DNA of 64,000 bases from Lycium barbarum (Eukaryota > Streptophyta > Magnoliopsida > Solanales > Solanaceae). The position numbers were made by a program, and so were the translations under genes. The DNA lies in assembly GCF_019175385.1 (NCBI RefSeq), contig NC_083339.1, positions 81,270,120 to 81,334,119 on the forward strand. The letters are read 5' to 3'. Of the stretch, positions 53,845-64,000 are shown one piece after another. Below the pieces are notes generated by a model. The model searched no databases and had not been told where the DNA came from. It saw only the letters and a program-made list of their open reading frames with translations. Each line of letters begins with the position of its first letter. Within the stretch, counting starts at the first letter, position 1.

Positions 53845-55017
53845 GGGCAAGTTGCATATTTGGCCGGTCAGCCAAGAATAATTGCCTTCTCTAGCCAAAT
53901 ATACAACAATTATACACGATTATGATAAAAAGTGTATACTTTACGTATACTATACATTGGTATACCAAAATACACACATGGTTGATTATTGTTTTGGTGG
54001 TGGCTATTTATGTCAATTTCTCAAATATTAAAGGAATAACTATATGATATAACAAACAATAGTGGGTATTGACATTTAGTAGCTATAGTTTAATTTAATT
54101 ACTTCTCATAGCAAATATTTGTGTGTTAATACCATTTAGTAACTATATATATATATACACACACACAAAAAATAGAATACTCATCCCACTATTCACTTCC
54201 AACCCATCTCTCCTATCTCTTTCCCCCCTCTTCTCCCCACTACCCCGCCGCCGGCCACCACCGCCACCGGAGCTCCGGCGAAATGCTGTGACCTTTCACC
54301 ACCGTCACTGCCAGCCCCTTCCCTTTTTTCCATTCTTATCCGACCATACCCTTTTTTCCTTTCTTCTCCGGCGCCAACAAGGGAAAAAAAAACTCAGATC
54401 TACGCCGGAAAAGCATCAAATAGCGATGGATCTAAGCATTGTTGGAAGCAAAAATGAAAAAAAACTCAGAGCTATAACGGATCTGAGCATTGTTAGAAGC
54501 AAAAATGAAAAAAATGTTGTTGTATTAGCTGGAATTTTTTCCGGTCAGATCTAGAAAAAATCTAGATTTTCACTGTTTTTGTTGTATATTTACCGTGTAT
54601 ATAATATTTTTCGCTTGTATTTGTTGTATACATACCGGAAAATATGACGTACTTGTTAATTTTTTGGTGTATCTATGTTGTATACAGTTTTTTCGCTTGT
54701 ATTTGTTGTATACATACAGAAAAATATGACATATTTGTTAATTTTTTGGTGTATTTTATATTATTGGTGTATATGTATTCAGTTTTTTAATAGTTGTATT
54801 CATGAATACAACAAGCCAATTTATGAATACAGATAGTTATTTTATGAATACAGTTAGAAAAAAATTGTTGTATTCATGAATACAGCAAAAAAAATAAAAA
54901 ATAAAAATTGAATACACATGTGGGAGCTGGACTGATTTGCTACAGAACGTAAATATTGAAACATTAACTATGTAGCTTGATTGAACCCTAAATGTTTGCC
55001 ATTTATGTAAAATGCCC
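53845..55017. mobile_element. Non-autonomous MULE-like element
   Basis: The ends GGGCAAGTTGCATATTTGGCC and (minus strand) GGGCATTTTACATAAATGGCA are imperfect terminal inverted repeats. The flanks AATATTGAA (53836-53844) and AATATTAAA (55018-55026) form a 9-base duplication with one mismatch, the length typical of Mutator-like elements. Inside are a Pro-rich frame (54123-54554), a direct repeat of about 80 bases (TTTTTCGCTTGTATTTGTTG at about 54608 and 54690) and a TA/CA microsatellite near 54146. No transposase is present. The Pro-rich frame may be chance or captured sequence. Confidence 0.6.
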
Positions 55018-55050
55018 AATATTAAAAGCATAAAAAGAAGAATTAAGGGT

Positions 55051-55160
55051 CAAAAACACACCGCAAGTATCATTTTTTTTAGTTTCCTACCTGAAATTAA
55101 GGGTCAAAAACTCTCACACTTGATAGTTCAGGTAGAAAACTAAAAACTTGAGGTGTGTTT
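55051..55160. repeat. Foldback repeat of about 110 bp
   Basis: CAAAAACACACCGCAAGT...AGTTTCCTACCTGAA at the left pairs with TTCAGGTAGAAAACTAAAAACTTGAGGTGTGTTTTT at the right. It would form a long hairpin with a loop of roughly 30 bases. It is probably a small MITE. The surrounding 55161-55452 holds nothing I recognise. Confidence 0.65.
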
Positions 55161-55452
55161 TTTAAAAAGAAGCTACAGGCTCCAGCATGAAGCTGTATGC
55201 AAAGAAGTTTTTATCATATCGTGGATCCACTTGTATATTTTATAATGGAAGTTTTGAATTATTCTTCTAAGAACGTATATACAACAGACGATGAGAGATG
55301 AGTGATGACCGACATGCCAAAACGCGCTCCCCTCTTTTGCCCCTAAAAACACACTATCAAAATCAATTAAGGCATTATCTCATACCAAATTAGTTGAGTT
55401 GTATGAATTCATTATTTTCATTCTTCTATAATCTAGGTCAGGGAAGCTCGAG

Positions 55453-56122
55453 TAGGGTTGGGCGTTCGGTCGGTTTCATAAATTCGGTTCGATTTTTCGA
55501 TTTTTGGTTTGTAAAAAATGTGAATCGAAACCGAACTAAAATAACTTCGGTTCAGTTCAGTTTTTGCAATTTCGGTTCGGATTCTTCGGTTTAGATATGA
55601 AAGCTTTCCTACAGCAACAAGTAGGAGTTTGGACAATTTCTAGCAATTTTTAACAAACGTAAGCTAACACTATAGCGATTTTTGCTAAGCTCGCAAGAAA
55701 CAGGAAATAGTACTAGACTACTAGCTATTAGTACATCTGAAGAGGGTCAAAGAAATCATAGGCAAAAAGAGAAAGCAACCACCCTCCAAGAATTTCCTTT
55801 TCTACTCTTTGTTGACCTCATTCTTCATGGTAATAAAATGCAATTTTTATTAAGTAGAATTACACAATCCCACAAAGTAAACAACCCCATAGGAATAAAG
55901 AACCTCAAATTGTGTAGATTATATCAAGATGCTCAAAACAATAGTAAATCTAACACTTCACCAAGAAACTGTGAAAAAGAATAAAGTACATATTTGGCCC
56001 TTTTTCGTTCTTCATACTGGGCTAAACCTTCATTTTTCTCTATGATTTTGCTGCTGCTTTGCCTGATAACGCAGCCACGCAGGAGCAAAGCCGTCACATA
56101 TAGAGAGACCATAAAGAGACAT

Positions 56123-56168
<46 letters not shown>

Positions 56169-56321
56169 TTGCTAAAATTCGATTTTTTGGTTTAACTGAA
56201 TTAGAATTTGCATAAACCGAAAACCAAACTGAATTGAACACACCGAAAAATCGAAACGAAATTAAAAAAATTCGGTTTTCGGTCGATTTTTCCGGTCTGA
56301 ATCGAAATATGCCCAGCCCTA
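55453..56321. mobile_element. hAT-like MITE with foreign interior
   Basis: The ends TAGGGTTGGGC and (minus) TAGGGCTGGGC are inverted repeats. The flanks AGCTCGAG (55445-55452) and AGCCCGAG (56322-56329) are an 8-base duplication with one mismatch, as in hAT elements. Arms of about 150 bases are rich in TTCGGTTCGG and AAACCGAA. The interior, about 55598-56163, is unrelated to the arms and ends in a TA run (about 56128-56165); it looks like inserted or captured DNA. No transposase. Confidence 0.75.
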
Positions 56322-56503
56322 AGCCCGAGTGGTAAAGTTATCTTCGTGTGATTTATAAAATTTGTGTTTGAGTTGTGGAATTAGCTATTGATGCTTGGGT
56401 TAGGGAAGACTGCTTACATTACACCTCCTGGAGGTGTGACCTATCCCGGACCTTGCACTAATACGAGATACTTTGTGTATCTAACTACGTTTTTTTTAAC
56501 CTA
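56322..56503 (+). mobile_element. Au-type SINE, split at its head by the MITE
   Basis: CCCGAGTGGTAAAGTTATC, GTGGAATTAGCTATTGATGC, AGACTGCTTACATTACACC and CCTATCCCGGACCTTGC follow the order of Au SINEs, ending in a T-run near 56490-56498. The likely head (GGGAAGCTCGAG) lies at about 55440, on the other side of the MITE. It is diverged, hence old. Confidence 0.65.
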
Positions 56504-56620
56504 GCCAAAATTAAAAGTGGTTTGATGTAGCACGTGTCTAGATAGAAATGTTTCAGCAAATTCAGTTTTGAGAATTAATTGTAGTTAGATTATTTTCTAA
56601 TTGATCGTTAATATGCGACT

Positions 56621-59600
56621 TGTTATAAAATAAAGACTATAAATTAAATACACCAAAGACAAGTATATAGAAAGAGACTAATATATTATTCAACCTTTAA
56701 CTTAAGAGAGATTTCATTGTCTATTTAATATTCTACAAATGAACTCCTATTTATAGGAGGAAATTGATGGGCAAGCACAAGATAACAGCTTGGAGGCCAA
56801 GTATTCTTGGTTGCCAAGTTTCCTTGGTGGCCAAGTATTCTTGGTTTCCAAGCATATTAAATGGAAATTCATTAATAATATTTACAATACTCCCCCTTAG
56901 ATGCCCATTAATAGATGATGTACCTCGTTAAAACGTTATTAGAAAAAATCCCACGGGAAAAAGTCCTAATGAAGGAAAAAAAGTACACATATTTAGTAAT
57001 ACACTTTGAGAGCTGCCTCATTAAAAAATTTACCAAGAAAATCCAATGGGGCAAAACCTTGGTTAAGGAAAAAGATTACAACACGTAATTCACTCCCCCT
57101 GACGAAGACCAAAATTCAGATGTCAGAGTCTTCATATTTCAATCTTGAATATCATCTTCTCAAGAGTTGAAGTTGGCAAAGATTTGGTGAACAAATCTGC
57201 AAGATTGTCACTTGAACGGATTTGTTACACATTAATATCACCATTCTTCTGGAGATCATGTGTGAAGAATAACTTTGGTGAAATGTGCTTCGTTCTATCT
57301 CCTTTTATGAAGCCTCTTTTTAATTGAGCTATGCATGCAGCATTGTCTTCATATAATGCTGTGGGTATTTTTGTATCACACTTTTAAGCCACATCTTTCT
57401 CTGATGAAATGTAACATTGATCTCAACCACACACATTCTCCACTTGCTTCATAAATAGCTATTATCTCAGCATGATTCGAAGAAGCAGCAATAATTGACT
57501 GCTTTGTAGATCGCCACGATATAGCAGTACCTCCGCATGTAAAAAAGTAACTTGTTTGAGATCGAGCTTTATGCGGATCAGATGAATAACCTGCATCTGC
57601 CTAACCAATAAGATATGCACTATCATTCTTAGCATAAAACAGACCTATATATCGATAGTTCCCTTCAGATATTGCAATATATGCTTGACTCCGTTTCAAT
57701 GTATTCATGTAGGAGAAGAGCTATATCTTGCCTGCAAATTAACAGAGAACGCTATGTCAGGTCATAAGTGCACCAATTGCACTAAGATATGGTACTTCAG
57801 GACCAAGAAGCTCTTCATTTTCTTCCTGAGGTCAGAAAGGATCTTTACTCGTTTCAAGTGAGCGAACAACCATTGGAGTACTTAACGGATGCACATTGTC
57901 CATATAAAATAGTTTTAAAACTTTTTCGCTATAAGTAGATTGATGGATAAAGATTCCGTCTACTAAATGTTCAATCTACAAACCAAGATAGAGTTTTGTT
58001 TTCCAAGATCTTTCATCTCAAATTCTTTCTTTAACTATTCAATCGCCTTTTGGAGTTCCAATTAGGCAAGTATAACAAACTCTGATTTTGTTTTCCTAAT
58101 AAAAACACATAGACAAATGACATCATTCATATAACCTTCATTTATTAAGTACTCACTAAGGCGATTATACCACATGCACCCTGATTGTTGTAGACCATAT
58201 AATGATCTTTGCAATCTGATTGAATACATCTCCCGAGACTTTGAACAAATTGCTTTAGGCATTTTAAATACTTCAGGCATTTTCATATAAATTTCATTAT
58301 CACCGTAAAGGTAAGCTGTAACCACATCTATCAGATCTATTTCAACATTTTCATGTACGGCTAAGCTGATGAGATATCAGAATGTTGTGCCATCCATAGC
58401 GGGTGAATATGTTTCTTCATGGTCGATACTGGGTCTTTGAGAGAATCCTTGTGAAACAAGGCGTGCCTTGTATCTCACAATTTCATTTCTCTATTCCTTT
58501 TCCGCATAAAGACCCATGGCCAACTGGTTTTACGCCATTAGGCGTTTGGACTACCTGTCCAAAAACCTCACGTTTAGCAAATGAATTCAATTCTGATTGA
58601 ACTGGCTCTTGCCATTTTGGCCAATCATATCTTCGTCGACATTCTTCGACAGATTGAGGTTCCTGATCCTCATTGTCTTTCATAATATTCAGTACAACAT
58701 TGTATGCAAAAACATTATCCACTATAATCTTCGATCGATTAAAATCTATCCCATTACCAGAAGAACTTAATGATAGTTCTTTACTTACTCGAGTCTCGGG
58801 TTCTCAGATATCTTCAGGATCAGGATTAATAAGATTTTGAATATCTTCATGATATTCTTTCATAATGTCATTCTGATCATTTTTCGTGTTTCTTTTTCTA
58901 GGATTTTTATCCTTGGAATCCAATGGCCTACCACGCTTCAGGCGTGTATGAGATTTAGAGGCTATGACACTAGTAGATTGTCCCTTTGGGACATCAATTC
59001 GGATAGGCATATTTTCTGCAGGGATATGTGACGTAGTTATTCTTTTCAAATCAGTAAATGCTTCTGGCATTTGATTTGCTATTTTCTACAAGTGAATGTT
59101 CATCTTGATCTCATGTTCACATATAGGGGCACGTGGATTAAAATGGGACAGTGATGAAACTTTCCATGCAATTCCTTTTTTAATTTCTTTTCTGTCTCTC
59201 CCTAATTGTGGGAAATTTGTTTCATCAAATCGACAATCTACAAATCGAGCAGTGAATAAATCTCTCATTAATGGTTCAAGATAGCGAATAATAGAGGGTG
59301 ATTCAAACCTAACATATATTCCTAACCTTCTTTGGGGGCCCATCTTAGTGCATTGTGATGGTGCTACCGGCACATATACAGCACAATCAAAGATTTTGAG
59401 ATGAGCAATATTTGGTTCATGACCAAATACTAATTGTGACGGGAAGTGTTTATTATAATGAGTCGGTCTGAGACGAATAGGAGATGCTGCATGTAAAACA
59501 GCATGATCCCAAACGGTAGTGGGCAACCCTCTTTTCATAAGTAGTGGTCTTTCTATCAATTGTAGGCGTTTAATAAATGACTCAGCATGACCATTTTGGG

Positions 59601-59746
59601 TATGAACATGAGCTACAGGATGTTCAACTTTTACCCAACTGATAAACAATAATCATCAAAAGCTTGAGATGTAAATTCTCTGGCATTTCGAGGCGTATAG
59701 CCTTAATGGGATAATCTGGGAACTGTGCCCTTAAGCGTATTATTTG
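56621..59746 (-). mobile_element. Copia element relic, 5' part missing
   Basis: The 3' LTR on the minus strand is 56886-56621 (TGTAAATA...TTATAACA, 266 bases), with a TATA box CCTATAAATAGG at about 56748-56759. Polypurine tract AAGGGGGAGTAT directly precedes it. Upstream on the minus strand are relics of RNase H, reverse transcriptase and integrase. At 59747 the family A LTR cuts the integrase region, so gag, protease and the 5' LTR are not in this window. Decay is moderate. Confidence 0.75.
57170..59746 (-). pseudogene. Copia pol relic (integrase - reverse transcriptase - RNase H)
   Basis: Minus-strand pieces in order: integrase LRAQFPDYPIKAIRLE (about 59740) and HPVAHVHTQNGHAESFIKRL with CAVYVPVAPSQ (59086-59649); linker with RLKRGRPLDSKDKNPRKR (58804-59070); region before reverse transcriptase with CRRRYDWPKWQEPVQSELNS (58483-58722); reverse transcriptase VTAYLYGDNEIYMKMPE and LYGLQQSGCMWYNRLSEYL (58062-58325); then RNase H relics including KRGFIKGD- and HISPKLFFTH-like codons (about 57200-57320). 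Frameshifts and stops separate all pieces. The YVDD catalytic region is not intact. Confidence 0.75.
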
Positions 59747-62700
59747 TGTTACATCCCGTATTTTTGAACGTCGGATTAATTGTAAGTTGAGGTGGGGCCC
59801 ACACGTCAAGATTTTTTTTTTTGGGACATGTGACAAATTATATGAATCACATATGTGAAGTTAAACACAACACAAGAAGGACCCTTGGGCCAAATCAAAG
59901 TGGAAGTCCTCCAAACGAGTATTTTTAAGAAAACGTTTTCGGGTGACCTGACTTTGGAGGGCAAAAACGGTATTATAGGTTTGGAATTTGGAAAAATACC
60001 AAGAAATAGAAGTTGTAGATAATTGAATTAGCTTTCCATCCATAGGTCGTGGGTTCCAAGGTGACGTCGGTACAAGGAGATATGGACGTTTTATGGTCGA
60101 AATGTCAGTGGGCTAGGCCCAACTCGGGACCAACCGAGTTGGCCCAAAAAAACGAAAAGAAAAATTTAGGCCCAAGGTGAGAGGGTGGCCGGCCATACCT
60201 GGTCCAAGCCCACCAAATTGATTAATTTCCATGTGCCAAATTAATTTAAGGGGCCATATATGCATTATTTATTCATTAGAAACTTCAAGAACCAAGAACA
60301 AACACAAAGAAGAGCAAAAATAAGGCCATTTCGGGTTTGGCCACAGGAAAATCACCCCTCAAAATCTTGCCTCTAAAATTATTTTCTTGTGGTATTCCTA
60401 CTAATTTAATGGTCCTTTACAACTTGGTGTAATTGTTTTGGAAGAAGGAGCACTTATTTCTTCAAGTTGACAACTTGTTCAAGTGAAGGAGTTTGTAGAA
60501 AAAGGTAAGAATCAATTCTTTTTTCTTATGTTATGAAGGTTTGTTTATGTTGTGGTATGTGGAAATGAGTAGAAATTATGGAAATAAGGAAGTTTGCAAA
60601 GTGGGTATGTATATATATATGTAGCCATGGGTGTATATATGTTGTATACATATATGAGTTGAATTTGATGTTGTATTCTAGTTGTGGTTATGGTGAAAAT
60701 TATATTGGGAATGAAAGTTGAATGAATTTTGGTTGAAGTTGGAATGTAGAAGATTATGTCACTTTAGAATGATTTTGTGATATTATGGAAATGAAGTTGT
60801 TAAGATGTGAATTATGATTATGGTTGATGAAATTGGAAGATGGAAATATGTTATGGATATGTAGGTTGAATATTAGAAGTTTTGGATGAATTATGACTTT
60901 GGTGGAAAGTTTGTATATTTTGTATATCTTGTGAATATTTTGAAGAAATGATATGAAATGCTTCCGAATTATATTGTAATGATCTTGATTAGTAATGAAT
61001 GTAAAAACACTGAGATTGGTTTGGAAATGTGAAGTTGGAATGAAAGTTATTGCACTATGTTGGAAAGAGGACTAGTTATGCTATATTGTGTTGTGTAGTG
61101 ATTGTTGTTGTTGTTGGGTTGTTGTTGAATTATTTTGGCCGAGTTAAATTCTAGGGATGCTATATGTATAGGGGAGATGCTGCCCAAATTTCCGTAGACA
61201 AGTATGAATTAAGATTGAATTCTTAAAGGCTTGAAGTTGATATTTGGTAATTGTGACCAATTGTAGATTTTGAAGGAAACGGGAATTGAATTTGGAAAGG
61301 CGTAAAGAGCATACAAGGTATGTAAAGCTATCCCGATTCTTCTTTTGGCATGTCCTAGAAGTACTAGGATCGGATTCACGCATCGGAGAATATTCTGCTC
61401 ATCGGAATCCGCGTATGAAATTGTCACATTTTCGTTCAATAGAATTGAACCATTTTTGTATGCTTTCTTGAAAATTATGCAAACCTTCCCCAAACTATTT
61501 GAAAGGTTATAGAATGTCCGTAGAACCTTCGTAGGTGACCCCATAAGCTTAAAATGCGTAATTTGAGCCCACCGCCTTGCTTGTCCCGAGGTGGGCCCAC
61601 TATTCCCGGTTTTACCCTTATTGTACTTAAGGCTTGTTTTCGAGCAGTTTTTGAAAGAAATGTTCTGACTACTCTTTTAACTACTAAACAAAAACTGTTT
61701 TAAATATTTCATCAAGTCTTATAAATTGTTTTGGCACTCGGAACGATTTCAGAAATATTATGCTTCTGTAATTCATTATGACATCCGAAACTCACTTATT
61801 ATGATCCCGTCTGACTTCATTGGATTGGTTTGTCATTGGTATGCCTCATCGAGTCTCTGAAAATACTTATGATAATTTAATTGCATTTAGTCTCTCACTA
61901 CTCCACTCGTGGATGCCCCAATGTTTCGCACACTGAGCCCGGACCAGGATATGTTCTCAAGCGACTTCCACTGCATTGTTCGCCGTGCCTCGATGTGAGG
62001 GGGTAGGTATATATATACATGGGTTGTGGAGTATGCTGTGCCATGTACACACATTCTGATATGATATGATCTGATATGGCCATCTGATATGATATGTTAT
62101 GTTATGGGGTTATCCCCTATTCTGCTCCTTATGTGTGGTGGCACCAGCGTCGGGGGGTGGCCACGTTCTGTTTGCCGAGTCCCTTGGCAGGGGTCGGATA
62201 TGATATGGTATATGTTTCTGTACACACTCCTCATGTTTCGAAAATATGCATTTGATACTTCGGATGTTACACTCACTTCTCTGTAAGTTCTGTTTCGGTT
62301 ATGATCTTGTTCCGTAATGGGACCAGGTACAACATATGTTTCCAGCGAATATTATTTATGCGATATGATCAGCATTTTGCTAATCTGGATATTCAGTTCA
62401 TTTTCTGTATCTTCTGCTTCGATTATGACTTTGTTTACTACGTTCCGTGCTTTACATACTCAGTACATATTTCGTACTGACCCCCTTCCTTCGGGGGCTG
62501 CGTTTTCATGCCGCGCAGGTACAGACGACAGATTTACTGACCCGCCTGCCTAGGACATCTATTCTGCTATATTGGGAGTGCTCTTTTGTCCAGAGCCTAT
62601 ATGTTGGTACAGTCTTCTGCTATTGTATATATGTACGCTATTCAGGGGTACGATGGGTCCCTGTCCCGTCTTATGATTCTGTTATGTTCTGTAGAGGTCT

Positions 62701-62916
62701 GTAGACATACATGTGGGTTCTGTATATGTTTTGGGTTGCTATGATTTGTGATAGCCTTATCGGCTTCCATGTGCTATATATGTTCCTCTGTGACACTAGT
62801 AACGTCGACTGACTTTTATATTTATATAATCTGCTAGTCTGCTGGTTTGGGTTATTGGGTACGTTTGGGTGTCTAGCACGGACACTAGTCACGGCCTACG
62901 GGGTTGGGTCGTGACA
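59747..62916 (+). mobile_element. Family A gypsy LTR, plus orientation (likely 5' LTR)
   Basis: 3170 bases from TGTTACATCCCG to GGTTGGGTCGTGACA. It is followed by a primer-binding site and internal leader, so it is not solo. It contains the donor-like CAAG|GTATGTAAAGC (61318), the double hairpin (62460-62497) and an acceptor-like GCGCAG (62518) followed by GTACAG. The preceding ATTTG (59742-59746) should recur at the far end of the element beyond the window. It is inserted in the Copia integrase relic. Confidence 0.85.
62460..62518 (+). promoter_or_regulatory. Double hairpin plus acceptor-like site (family A, copy 4)
   Basis: TCAGTAC-ATATTTC-GTACTGA (62460-62480), then CCCCC-TTCCTTC-GGGGG (62481-62497), then GCTGCGTTTTCATGCCGCGCAG ending at 62518 and followed by GTACAGAC. 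This is the same module as in the minus-oriented copies, here about 400 bases before the LTR end. Confidence 0.6.
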
Positions 62917-62920
62917 AAAG

Positions 62921-62932
62921 TGGTATCAGAGC
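62921..62932 (+). other. Primer-binding site TGGTATCAGAGC
   Basis: Perfect initiator-tRNA-Met complementary site, four bases after the LTR end at 62916. It marks the start of the internal region. Confidence 0.85.
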
Positions 62933-64000
62933 GGTTCTTCCTCGGAGTGTCTACAGACCGTGTCTAGTAGAGTCTTGTTTATCGGTGTGTTGTGCACCAC
63001 ATCTATAAACAGGAGGTTACAGGACATTTAGGGTGTTACCTTTCTTTGGATCTTAGATCGTGCGATAGAGCCAGCTGTAGGAAATGAACCTTTTTTTTTT
63101 TTACTAACCCTTGATTGCAGCTGGAGAACGGTATTGACGTAAGACAGCGACTGATGATATTGGAAGCTACACAGTACACAGGTAAGTAATGGTATGAAAG
63201 ATGTATGCTGGGTAAGGTGTTTGAAATACGATTGAAACATAAAGTTGAAGATTGAAAAGAAAAATAAACAGGAAAGTGTAGCAGGTGCAGTTTGAGTTGG
63301 GCATGTGAGGTAAGCCTCGGTATCTTTATACTTTTATTTGAAATTGTTAGCCCCGTGTGGCTATGAGGCGATATGATATGATATGTATATACGTATATGT
63401 GTTGGCCCTGTGAGGCATGGTTGGTATTTCCTGTGTACAGGTTTTGGGATAGTAAGAAATACAGAGGAACCTCTGCCCAAATTTTTCTAGGAATATAAAG
63501 AGGAAAATGAGATATAAATTCTTAACATGTCTTGAGGGTCGATACCGATAGGTCAAACCCATTATGTTGGATTAAAGTTTAAGAGATACCCTTCATAGCA
63601 TTCGTAAGAAGCATTATCTTTGTTTGGAAAATTTTATCTCGAGAAAGCATATACGAGTAGCAAATTCGCAATTTATTTAAATGGACCAGAAATATGTTCC
63701 AACCCCATTTTGCTTTAGCACAGCCCATGTGAAGGGCAAAAATATGTGGAGGGGCAAAAATGTCCAACGATTAAGTTTCCTCTAATTGGAAGGATACAAA
63801 CTGTATGACAGGCAGTTGGGAATTGAGTGGTTCGCTCACGACTCAAATATATATATATATAGATATGGAGGTAATTATGTGAATTAAGTACTAAAAGATT
63901 CCGCGAAGTTCGTCGGACTCTAGTTTTCTTTTGCTGGTGGTCAGAAGATGCCTTACAGTAACATTCCATCAGTTTTCATCGACGGATTGAAGATGGAATT
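62933..64000 (+). mobile_element. Untranslated leader of the family A element, running off the window
   Basis: No gag is reached within the window. The leader contains GTCTACAGACCGTGTCTAG, a T-run at 63091-63101, and potential splice sites (GATTGCAG at 63119, CAG|GTAAGT at 63180). A TA/GATATGATATG-rich part follows near 63370. From about 63480 the sequence may include other inserted material, and I recognise nothing further. Confidence 0.5.

Noticed and set aside
54123..54554. Proline-rich protein gene
   Set aside because: Low-complexity frame within a MULE-like element, starting in a TA/CA microsatellite and without splice or domain evidence; kept only as a finding.
62921..62932. tRNA gene suggested by TGGTATCAGAGC-type sequence
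   Set aside because: It is the 12-base primer-binding site complementary to the initiator tRNA, directly next to an LTR. No cloverleaf surrounds it. The same holds for the sites near 8484, 45157-45171 and 47809-47822.

Overview
This is a transposon-dominated stretch of a plant nuclear genome, most likely from the nightshade family (Solanaceae). It contains one recognisable cellular gene, a split h-type thioredoxin (TRX h9-like) on the + strand at 43119-53603. Solanaceae is inferred from Au-type and other SINEs, an RTE LINE with a (TTG)n tail, and very long (about 3 kb) gypsy LTRs that begin TGTCACGACCC or TGTTACACCTCGG and use a TGGTATCAGAGC primer-binding site. I found no organellar, bacterial, tRNA, rRNA or CRISPR features.

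Layout. 1-3815: two nested, minus-oriented long LTRs (family A inside family B). 3816-6698: AT-rich spacer without genes. 6699-30040: one decayed Ty3/gypsy chromovirus (target duplication TATGT/TATGC). Its 3' LTR is split by a family A solo LTR (14805-18131, duplication CATTC), by an unassigned 1.1-kb segment between TA repeats, and by a family C element (19860-29638, AGAGA). Family C carries a family B solo LTR (20126-26390, TGAAA), which carries a second family A solo LTR (23078-26352, CCCGT). 30603-42248: a young minus-strand Tat-lineage gypsy element (ATATG; LTRs differ at about five non-microsatellite positions) inside an older hAT-like MITE. 42443-53780: the thioredoxin gene; its 8.7-kb first intron holds a tandem Copia dimer, a 5'-truncated RTE LINE interrupted by a short rearranged LTR element, a Copia tail and a probable SINE, and intron 2 holds another SINE. 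53845-56503: a MULE-like element, a hAT-like MITE and an Au-type SINE. 56621-59746: a decayed Copia element, cut by a plus-oriented family A LTR with intact primer-binding site (59747-64000).

Functional highlights. The Tat element has gag, protease, reverse transcriptase, two RNase H domains and integrase on the minus strand, with a UAG in a CARYYA context between protease and reverse transcriptase. Between pol and its 3' LTR it carries an oppositely oriented gene with G-box and TATA promoter elements and four exons joined by three phase-consistent introns of 80-90 bases. This native arrangement, introns placed antisense to the element's genomic RNA, is the most interesting object in the window. 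A second is a TCAGTAC...GTACTGA hairpin followed by a CAG|GT acceptor-like site, shared by several otherwise different LTR families.

All boundaries come from reading the sequence. Family names rest on motif recognition, not on database searches.
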